This document shows, one piece after another, positions 1 through 5,056 of a DNA stretch of 5,554 nt; the stretch's first letter is position 1, and the number at the start of each line of letters is the position of its first letter. A model generated the notes under the pieces. That model did no database searches. It worked only from the letters and a program-made list of their open reading frames with translations, and had not been told where the DNA came from. Position numbers and translations under genes: made by a program. Source of the DNA: Thermoplasmata archaeon. Its GTDB lineage: Archaea > Thermoplasmatota > Thermoplasmata > Thermoplasmatales > Thermoplasmataceae. Location of the stretch: positions 1-5,554 of the forward strand of contig JAJZZQ010000060.1 in the NCBI GenBank assembly GCA_021797525.1, read 5' to 3'.

Positions 1-65
1 TATGAATTGTTCCCTGAGATGTATTGATATAACTTTTCTGCATTTATCGAGGGTAGATTCTCCAT
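1..65 (-). CDS. Possible N-terminus of a protein that continues beyond the left edge
   Basis: On the minus strand an ATG at 65-63 opens a frame that stays open for 21 codons to the edge. It begins MENLPSINAEKLYQYISG. An in-frame TAG lies eight codons upstream with no other start in between, so this ATG would be the start. A weak promoter-like AAAGGCTATTAGC sits about 26 bases upstream, the spacing seen for other genes here. The start pattern (hydrophobic, then N-A-E-K-L-Y) is reminiscent of rhodanese-like domains, which often open with a short strand followed by a 'xAxEL' helix. That is only a guess from about 20 residues. The permease upstream on the same strand ends 80 bases before this ATG. 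The frame could also be a chance opening. Confidence 0.4.
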   Translation of the reverse strand, partial: MENLPSINAEKLYQYISGNNS

Positions 66-85
66 GAGTTCTATATTGATCTTTT

Positions 86-98
86 GCTAATAGCCTTT
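86..98 (-). promoter_or_regulatory. Weak TATA/BRE-like element ahead of the left-edge gene
   Basis: Read on the minus strand this is a purine-rich AAAGG followed by CTATTAG, centred about 26 bases ahead of the ATG at 65. It resembles the AAAAGGCTTAAG element at the same distance ahead of the gene at 3982. It is a poor TATA match on its own, and the call depends on the left-edge frame being real. Confidence 0.25.
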
Positions 99-145
99 GC
101 CGGGGATTATGATCCAATTGGTGGATGGATGCATTTAGCCCTGAA

Positions 146-1738
146 TTATTCTGGTTCAAACCTCTCCGCCTTGAATTCTGTATACTCCCTGTCTTTGAAT
201 CTTACTTCAAGTCCAGAAAATACTCCCCAGGGATAAAACACAGCAAGAGTGATAGCAAATACAACAAATGGGCCAATACTGTTTGGAATAAGTGTGTATA
301 GACCCTCCGATCCTATTGCAACCACAAGTGTGATGAACCCCATATAGCAGATGTACCAGACTGAGTTGAGAAGTCCCTGCGTTGCCTTTGAGTATATCCC
401 GAAAAGAAGGGACGCTACCATTATGAGCAGCACTGCATATGGCTCATCAGGCCATCCAGCCCAGTATGCAATTAGTGATGATACCCCCATAGCTATAGGA
501 GCAAGAATATTTCCACCTCTGATCCTCTGCAATTTTGACGTAACTTTCTGCCTGCGAGACACAATCATTGCAACCGGAATGGCAGCAAATCCAAGGTAAC
601 CTGCAGCAGTTGCGTCATCTATGAGATTGTATATGCTTGGGGCTGGGGCGGAGACAAGTGCCAGGAAACCGCCGACAACTATGAAGACAACAAGAGACCA
701 TACAGGAATTGCGTATTTTTCATGAATTGATTTTATCCTGTCTCCAACAAGGCCGGATCTACCCATAGAGAAAAGAGCTCTTGTTCCAGCACCCACTGAT
801 ATGTATCCAGAAATATACGGGGAAAGAACGCTTACTATGAGTGTTATTATAAGCAACCATTCCAGGCCAGTACTTTTGGAGAATACGAGGAAAGGATTGG
901 CAGCCAATCCCTTTAGAGAATGCCAGGATCCAGCAGCCAGATGGATAGCTGACCAGTTCGTTCCCAGAACAACTGCGACTGCTAAAAGCGTGTATATTGC
1001 CGTTTCCGTAAGGATTGCAATAATAATTCCAAGTGTAATGTAGCTCCTTTTAGTAGTCTCTTCAGCAAAATCAGGAATCATTCTGCTACCACCGAAGTTA
1101 TACATTGCAAGAGGAAGGATAGCAAACATGGACCCAATTCCAAATGGCGCAAATCCTCCTTCGTGCAGCAGGTTGGCCGAATTGTGCACAAAAAGAATAA
1201 GAGCTATGGGAACCGTGAGATAAAGTGCAATCTTTACTGCAGATATGGAGTTAGTTGCCCTTCCGAACCTTGAAATTCCGAAGTAGTTCACAGGAAGCAT
1301 GAGCAAGACTATTCCGAACCCCAGAATTGCTCCATAAATGGTTGGGTCTCCTGAGCTGTTTATGAAATAAGGGAAGAAAACATTCAGTGTATACGAAACA
1401 GAAATAGCCTCTACAGGTGGTATGAATAGATACCATATGAGATCTGCGAAACCATTGATCAGGTTCAGGGTTCTTCCATGTGAATAGAGGGTGAACCTTG
1501 TAACCGAACCAGCCTCAGGGTACACCCTGGAGAGTTCTATGAATATAACCCCCAGGGCAGAATAGAACAGACCTGCCACGAGATACGTTATTATTCCTTC
1601 AGGACCCGCTGTTGACACAATAGCTGTAGCGCTGAATAGTGCTCCTGTGGCCATATCATATCCAAGGCCAAGGAAAATGAGATTGCGAAGGGTCAATCTC
1701 CTAACAAGGGTCCGTTCATTGTTCAATGAAACGGACAT
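146..1738 (-). CDS. APC-superfamily amino-acid/polyamine-type permease
   Basis: A 530-residue integral membrane protein, probably a secondary transporter that brings amino acids or related amines across the cytoplasmic membrane by cation symport or exchange. I count about 14 hydrophobic segments, at roughly residues 19-42, 48-70, 95-123, 133-152, 165-184, 200-218, 231-259, 290-315, 345-363, 376-393, 411-428, 434-449, 458-475 and 482-505. Family landmarks are a glycine-rich first helix (GLGYDMATGA, 24-33); the helix-6 region YNFGGSRMIPDFAEETTKR (213-231), matching the usual aromatic-x-G-x-E...EE pattern; and the helix-8 loop TRALFSMGRSGLVGDRI (319-335), followed by H-x-K-Y-x-x-P. The C-terminal tail (about 506-530) is charged and probably cytoplasmic. 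The ATG sits just before the first cytoplasmic residues and just after a TATA element. Substrate cannot be read from sequence. The divergent OCD-family gene favours an amino acid. Confidence 0.9.
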   Translation of the reverse strand: MSVSLNNERTLVRRLTLRNLIFLGLGYDMATGALFSATAIVSTAGPEGIITYLVAGLFYSALGVIFIELSRVYPEAGSVTRFTLYSHGRTLNLINGFADLIWYLFIPPVEAISVSYTLNVFFPYFINSSGDPTIYGAILGFGIVLLMLPVNYFGISRFGRATNSISAVKIALYLTVPIALILFVHNSANLLHEGGFAPFGIGSMFAILPLAMYNFGGSRMIPDFAEETTKRSYITLGIIIAILTETAIYTLLAVAVVLGTNWSAIHLAAGSWHSLKGLAANPFLVFSKSTGLEWLLIITLIVSVLSPYISGYISVGAGTRALFSMGRSGLVGDRIKSIHEKYAIPVWSLVVFIVVGGFLALVSAPAPSIYNLIDDATAAGYLGFAAIPVAMIVSRRQKVTSKLQRIRGGNILAPIAMGVSSLIAYWAGWPDEPYAVLLIMVASLLFGIYSKATQGLLNSVWYICYMGFITLVVAIGSEGLYTLIPNSIGPFVVFAITLAVFYPWGVFSGLEVRFKDREYTEFKAERFEPE

Positions 1739-1760
1739 CTAATATCGGAATTCTATATGA

Positions 1761-1775
1761 TTTATATTATAAATA
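1761..1775 (-). promoter_or_regulatory. TATA element for the permease gene
   Basis: The minus strand reads TATTTATAATATAAA, a strong archaeal TATA match centred about 30 bases ahead of the permease ATG at 1738. Initiation about 26 bases downstream of the box would leave a leader of only a few bases. No Shine-Dalgarno sequence precedes the ATG, consistent with a leaderless or near-leaderless message. Confidence 0.6.
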
Positions 1776-1823
1776 ATTTGTTACATTTCAACGTAATTTG
1801 TTATTAAAATACTATAGATTACA

Positions 1824-1969
1824 TTTTTAATGGCCCCAATAAGTATTTATTTATCATTCAATATGTAAAATAACATGCTAGAAGCTATACACTATATCAT
1901 GGTAGTATATGCTAAATTTCAATTTTTGAAGGCACCCAGTTGCACTCTTTTTAATGGAACTTTTTAATG
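1824..1969 (+). repeat. Three copies of TTTTTAATG in the divergent promoter region
   Basis: The 9-mer TTTTTAATG occurs at 1824-1832, 1948-1956 and 1961-1969. The last two form a 13-base-spaced direct repeat with a shared leading C. The copy at 1961 is the likely TATA element of the gene at 1990. The other two may be duplicate or decoy promoter elements, sites for a regulator, or chance in AT-rich DNA. Confidence 0.4.
1958..1969 (+). promoter_or_regulatory. TATA/BRE element for the OCD-family gene
   Basis: The sequence AACTTTTTAATG (1958-1969, preceded by GG) places a TATA-like core about 24-25 bases ahead of the ATG at 1990, with a purine-rich GGAA just upstream as a possible BRE. There is no Shine-Dalgarno site. 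A leaderless transcript starting near 1990 would also exclude the out-of-frame ATG at 1980. Confidence 0.5.
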
Positions 1970-1989
1970 CCTCAAATGCATGATAGCCT

Positions 1990-2901
1990 ATGCTTTACGT
2001 AACTGAAAAAGAAGTGGAAGAAACACTGGAAATGAAGGACACTGTCTCAATTTTAAGGGAGGCTTTTCAGGACCTGGGTGAGGGGCACTCTTCCGTGTCT
2101 CCCAGAGACAGACTTCATTCAGATGGTGCAGTTCTTAACTCCATGCCAGGCATTTTTGCAAAATATCATCTTGCAGGAATGAAGTGCTACATTGCAGGAA
2201 AGGGAGGGGCGAGATTTGTCGTCCTTGTATTCGACACAAGGTCATCAGATCTTATTGCGGTGATTGAGGCTAACCGCCTAGGACAGATAAGGACAGGTGC
2301 ACTTCCAGCAATGGCTTCCCAGCTTATACTTAAAAAGAAGGAGCAGGAGATTGCTATACTGGGTTCCGGGTTTCAGGCTGAGACTCAACTGGAAGGCTTG
2401 CTTTCAGTATTCGATTGCGGGCTTGTTCATATATACTCCAGGCATCCAGAGAACGCCAAAAGTTTTGCCCGAAGAATGCAGTCAAAATTCGGGGTGGAGG
2501 CCAGAGCACATGAAAAAGTGAGTGATGCAACCAGGAATGCCACCATAATAAATACTATTACCAACTCAAATGAGGCCATTTTCTCGCGCAAGGATCTCGG
2601 TGAAAAGTATCATGTCAATCTGTGTGGAGGCAACCTCCCAATGAGGAGGGAAGCTGCGGAAGATGTACTTGCTGAAAGTGACATTGTGATAGTAGAGAAT
2701 ATTGAACAGGCTTTAAAAGAATCTGGGGAAATAATTGGATTCAGGAAAAATTACCCTCAAAAGGAAATTATGGAATTGAAGGATCTATTAATAAAGCCTC
2801 TTGCTAAGGAACCTGATAGGTCTGTGCTCAAAACAATGGGGGTAGGCCTGGAAGATGTTGCAGCAGCATATCTTGTGCTTAGAAAACTTGGGCACATTTG
2901 A
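1990..2901 (+). CDS. Ornithine cyclodeaminase/mu-crystallin family NAD(P)-dependent enzyme
   Basis: A 303-residue soluble protein of the OCD/mu-crystallin family, whose members include ornithine cyclodeaminases, archaeal alanine dehydrogenase and ketimine reductases. Visible landmarks are PRDR at 39-42, GMK (63-65) carrying the substrate-carboxylate lysine, GARFVVLVFD (73-82), and EANRLGQIRTGA (93-104) with the conserved Arg101. The Rossmann loop is GSGFQAE (125-131), followed by the second-strand YSR (149-151). The family C-terminal motif VLKTMGVGLEDVAAA spans 279-293. Where ornithine cyclodeaminase has catalytic Asp in a GADxPGKxE-type motif, this protein has GGNLPMRRE (213-221), with Asn at 215. 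True cyclodeamination is therefore doubtful, and a dehydrogenase or imine-reductase role is equally likely. It is slightly shorter than the usual 320-350 residues. The start fits the family N-terminus. The divergently transcribed amino-acid permease supports a role in amino-acid metabolism; the substrate is unknown. Confidence 0.88.
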   Translation: MLYVTEKEVEETLEMKDTVSILREAFQDLGEGHSSVSPRDRLHSDGAVLNSMPGIFAKYHLAGMKCYIAGKGGARFVVLVFDTRSSDLIAVIEANRLGQIRTGALPAMASQLILKKKEQEIAILGSGFQAETQLEGLLSVFDCGLVHIYSRHPENAKSFARRMQSKFGVEARAHEKVSDATRNATIINTITNSNEAIFSRKDLGEKYHVNLCGGNLPMRREAAEDVLAESDIVIVENIEQALKESGEIIGFRKNYPQKEIMELKDLLIKPLAKEPDRSVLKTMGVGLEDVAAAYLVLRKLGHI

Positions 2902-2957
2902 ACCGCCAATCTGATTCCATAAGTTAAAGTGAAAATGTAAAGTTCCAATTTACTCGG

Positions 2958-2968
2958 TTTTATATTAC
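2958..2968 (+). promoter_or_regulatory. TATA element for the SDR gene
   Basis: TTTTATATTAC, whose first A lies exactly 25 bases ahead of the ATG at 2987. The same 11-mer occurs at 4423-4433 at the identical distance from the ATG at 4452. No Shine-Dalgarno site follows, so a leaderless transcript is likely. The gene therefore seems to be transcribed separately from the OCD-family gene, which ends 85 bases upstream of the ATG. Confidence 0.65.
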
Positions 2969-2986
2969 CATTCATAATATTCTAAT

Positions 2987-3913
2987 ATGGGAGATCAGAA
3001 AAAAGCAGTCGTCTTTGGTTCCTCTGGCCTGATAGGTTCTGCTGTCTGCAAGGAACTTATGAGGAGGGGCTATTCTTTAGTCGCAGTTGGACGGGATAAG
3101 GAAAGAGTAAGGCAAAAAGTTCCGGGGGCGTCAGAATATTTTGAATTTACAGGCACGGAAGGCTCGTTGGAGAAAATAATTAATGGTTCCATCGCTGTTT
3201 TCAATTTTTCAGGGGCCCCAATATTCAAAAAGTGGAAGGGCGACTACAAAACTGAGATATACGAATCAAGGGTGAACTACACATCAGCCATATCAGAAGG
3301 CATTAAAAAATGCCAGGATCCTCCTGAGCTTTTTGTAAATGGTTCAGCAGCCGGGATATATGGTTATGACAGTTGGGATGACAGAAATATAACGGAGGAT
3401 GAACCTGCTGCTGAAGATTTCTGGGGTGTTCTTGTAAAAGAGTGGGAAGGGGCTGCAGAAAAAGCAAAATCCGATAAAACAAGGGTAGTCAACTTAAGGA
3501 CAAGTGTTGTTCTGGATTCTTCCGAAGGTGCCCTTGAGCAGCTTGTCAAGGTTTTCAATCGTGGGCTAGGCGGCCCAATAAAGCCAGGAACCCAATGGTT
3601 TCCATGGATACATCTGGATGATGAAGTGGGGTTAGCTTTATTCCCACTTGAGAAACAGGACTTAAGCGGCCCGATCAATGCTTCCTCTCCACAGGTACCA
3701 AGGATGAATGACTTCTCAGCTATTCTTGGAAAAGTTCTGAACAAGCCTTCAAGAATAAAGGTCCCGATAACAATCATAAGGATGATGTTTGGAGAGGTCT
3801 CGGATCTTCTCATTAAGGGTAAGAAGGTAGTACCTGCTAAGGCAGAAAAATATGGATATTCTTTCCAGTTTCCAGACCTGGAGGGTGCTCTTGGGAATTT
3901 GCTGAAAAAATAG
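2987..3913 (+). CDS. TIGR01777 / SDR39U1-type epimerase-like protein (atypical SDR)
   Basis: A 308-residue cytoplasmic NAD(P)-binding protein of the TIGR01777 family (the E. coli YfcH / human SDR39U1 type), whose substrate is not established. The N-terminal Rossmann motif is GSSGLIG (11-17), with Gly11, Gly14 and Gly17. Family signatures follow in order: NFSGAPI (73-79), ESRV (93-96), the strand and loop NGSAAGIYG (118-126), EDEPAAEDF (137-145), the LRTSVVLD strand (170-177), the RGLGG loop (192-196), WFPWIHLDD (204-212), SGPINASSP (227-235), and a C-terminal VVPAKAEKYGYSFQFPDLEGAL region (281-302) of the DUF1731 type. Tyr125 matches the family's YxG position, but no lysine follows four residues later, so the classical YxxxK pair is absent, as is usual in this family. 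Length is normal. The start lies just before the first beta strand. There is no obvious functional link to its neighbours. Confidence 0.9.
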   Translation: MGDQKKAVVFGSSGLIGSAVCKELMRRGYSLVAVGRDKERVRQKVPGASEYFEFTGTEGSLEKIINGSIAVFNFSGAPIFKKWKGDYKTEIYESRVNYTSAISEGIKKCQDPPELFVNGSAAGIYGYDSWDDRNITEDEPAAEDFWGVLVKEWEGAAEKAKSDKTRVVNLRTSVVLDSSEGALEQLVKVFNRGLGGPIKPGTQWFPWIHLDDEVGLALFPLEKQDLSGPINASSPQVPRMNDFSAILGKVLNKPSRIKVPITIIRMMFGEVSDLLIKGKKVVPAKAEKYGYSFQFPDLEGALGNLLKK

Positions 3914-3931
3914 ATTAAAGGATGAACAAAT

Positions 3932-3953
3932 GCCTTGGTTAATACCAAAAGGC
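3932..3953 (+). repeat. Imperfect inverted repeat overlapping a promoter
   Basis: GCCTT (3932-3936) plus GGT (3937-3939) can pair with ACC (3944-3946) plus AAGGC (3949-3953), with a TAAT loop and a two-base AA bulge. It lies 18 bases after the SDR stop codon and runs into the possible BRE/TATA of the next gene. It could be a 3' hairpin of the SDR transcript or an operator. It has no U-tract, so it is not a convincing terminator. Confidence 0.35.
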
Positions 3954-3959
3954 TTAAGC
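3947..3959 (+). promoter_or_regulatory. Possible BRE/TATA for the 129-residue protein gene
   Basis: AAAAGGCTTAAGC places a purine-rich BRE-like AAAAGG and a short CTTAAG core centred about 26 bases ahead of the ATG at 3982. The better-looking ATATAAAAA at 3972-3980 ends one base before the ATG and is too close to drive a transcript containing the start codon. The match is weak; read-through from the SDR gene is the alternative. Confidence 0.35.
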
Positions 3960-3981
3960 AGTAAGTTATCCATATAAAAAC

Positions 3982-4371
3982 ATGGAGATATTTAAAAAAA
4001 CAGTACAGTTTCAGACATCAAAGAAGCTCCAGGACATAATAGACTCATTTACAAACTCTCTTCAGTTTAAAGGATGGAGGGTTCAGTCAAATGTCCAGAA
4101 TGGCCAGGCGGTTATGCAAGCTCTCAAGGCTGGTTTCCTCAGGGATGTTATATCGGCCGACAGGGCACTTACCTTTGTTTTCAAACAGCCAGACGGCTCA
4201 GAAAACCTGGAAGTTGATGTAGGGGTTGGAAAACTAGTCCAGAACCTTGCAGTTACGGCAATAGAAGTTCTGCTTCTTTCGGACATCTTCTTATTCGTAG
4301 ACATTCCCGAGATATTATGGACTAAACACGTAGAAACTGAATTGCTTCAGGAGCTGCGTTCCCTATTATGA
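3982..4371 (+). CDS. Uncharacterised 129-residue protein
   Basis: I do not recognise a named family. The protein is probably soluble or peripherally membrane-associated. A predicted amphipathic helix covers residues 12-28 and is followed by Gly31-Trp32 and alternating strands. A stretch with a conserved look, LKAGFLRDVISADRALTF (48-65), precedes a charged strand and the GVGKLVQN motif (81-88). A hydrophobic segment, about 89-113 (LAVTAIEVLLLSDIFLFVDIP and on), carries Glu95, Asp101, Asp107 and Glu110, so it is more likely a buried helix and strand than a membrane span. The C-terminus is a short amphipathic helix. There is no cysteine and no signal peptide. The ATG is the only plausible start, and codon use matches the neighbours. 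It lies 68 bases after the SDR gene and 80 bases before the next gene. The ordered alternation of polar and hydrophobic residues and the promoter spacing argue that it is a real gene. Confidence 0.72.
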   Translation: MEIFKKTVQFQTSKKLQDIIDSFTNSLQFKGWRVQSNVQNGQAVMQALKAGFLRDVISADRALTFVFKQPDGSENLEVDVGVGKLVQNLAVTAIEVLLLSDIFLFVDIPEILWTKHVETELLQELRSLL

Positions 4372-4421
4372 ATTGTTATCCATCTACAACATCAAATTTA
4401 AAAAAATCCAGAATATTCACT

Positions 4422-4433
4422 TTTTTATATTAC
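4422..4433 (+). promoter_or_regulatory. TATA element for the 199-residue protein gene
   Basis: TTTTTATATTAC, with its first A 25 bases ahead of the ATG at 4452, repeats the element before the SDR gene base for base over 11 positions. A GGAG at 4437-4440 is 11 bases from the ATG and could act as a Shine-Dalgarno site only if transcription began upstream of it. The TATA spacing instead predicts a leaderless message. The T-run may also help end transcription of the preceding gene. Confidence 0.65.
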
Positions 4434-4451
4434 ATTGGAGTATGAGATTCA

Positions 4452-5051
4452 ATGATTAATGAAATCGGAGTCGTAAGGGCCATCCTTGAAAAAATAAATG
4501 TGAACTGGAAGTGGTACGATGAAAAGAATGGCACTGTGCAGTGGAATTTTTCCAACAGTTCCTCTAAAAAAATTTCTGCAGTTCTATACAGATCTGGATA
4601 CTACTTTGGAAATGCATTCTGGCCAGTGTACCTGAACAACAGCGGGTTCAACACATCATTTACGCCGACAAATTCTGCCCTTGTTGATAAAGGGGTGGCA
4701 GTAAATTCTCCTCCGCTTATGGTTGTCAATTTCAATAACGGAAAGAGAATTGTAGCTTTTGTTTTCACTCTGGCTCCGGGTCAGAAATGGAGCATGCTAG
4801 AAGGTGGTTTTGTTGGCGGGATGGTCCCAGAAAACCCTGCATGTTTCGCGTTGGGGGATCTCTCAAGCAGAGAATTCTGCATAAAATATGATGAACAGCA
4901 GGTTAAGGACTGGGACAGCCAGACAGGCACAGCACTGAAGGGCTATTCCCCTAATCCTTCCACATTTCTCTCACTTAATGGAAATGCCCCTTCTGATTCT
5001 CCATATGTAGAACTTTTCAAAGATCAGATAAATTCAGGAAAATGTACATAA
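4452..5051 (+). CDS. Uncharacterised 199-residue aromatic-rich protein
   Basis: I do not recognise a family. No signal peptide or membrane helix is visible, although the composition (rich in Asn, Ser, Gly and aromatics) looks like a beta-sandwich or a surface protein. A short N-terminal helix (about 1-15) is followed by strand-rich sequence: WKWYDEKNGTVQW (19-31), ISAVLYRSGYYFGNAFWPVYL (41-61), PPLMVVNFNN (87-96) and RIVAFVFTLAPGQKW (99-113). A Gly-rich turn GGFVGGMVP (118-126) precedes ENPACFALGDLSSREFC with Cys131 and Cys143; a third cysteine is at 198. N-x-S/T sequons begin at Asn26, 32, 35, 62 and 67. The upstream ATG at 4442 is out of frame and closes after five codons, so 4452 is the start. 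The next in-frame Met is residue 90. The gene has its own promoter and ends 5 bases from the convergent gene. Confidence 0.78.
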   Translation: MINEIGVVRAILEKINVNWKWYDEKNGTVQWNFSNSSSKKISAVLYRSGYYFGNAFWPVYLNNSGFNTSFTPTNSALVDKGVAVNSPPLMVVNFNNGKRIVAFVFTLAPGQKWSMLEGGFVGGMVPENPACFALGDLSSREFCIKYDEQQVKDWDSQTGTALKGYSPNPSTFLSLNGNAPSDSPYVELFKDQINSGKCT

Positions 5052-5056
5052 AATAT

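Noticed and set aside
2..67. A 21-codon plus-strand frame starting at position 2
   Set aside because: It is very short, has no upstream context, and is opposite a more protein-like minus-strand frame.
112..126. ATCCA-ATTGG-TGGAT inverted repeat after the permease stop codon
   Set aside because: A five-base stem containing the palindrome CCAATTGG, with no U-tract. Too short and weak to call a terminator or operator.
351..1436. Several short open frames overlapping the permease gene (351-599 and 801-1043 on plus, 1251-1436 in another minus frame)
   Set aside because: They lie entirely inside a clear APC permease coding region and show no recognisable protein features.
2297..2975. Short frames overlapping the OCD-family gene on both strands
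   Set aside because: They are shadows of a conserved coding region. The minus-strand one spans a promoter and the gene's end without motifs of its own.
3364..3948. A 194-codon open frame on the minus strand, antisense to the SDR gene
   Set aside because: The plus strand encodes a full-length, motif-complete TIGR01777 protein. The antisense frame has low-complexity Ser/Pro-rich content, no family signature and no promoter with usable spacing.
3971..3980. CATATAAAAA as the TATA element for the gene at 3982
   Set aside because: It ends one base before the ATG. Archaeal initiation about 25 bases downstream would fall inside the gene, with no in-frame start after it.
2987..4371. An operon of the SDR gene and the 129-residue protein gene
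   Set aside because: The 68-base gap contains its own promoter-like element and an inverted repeat, so co-transcription is possible but not supported by the sequence.
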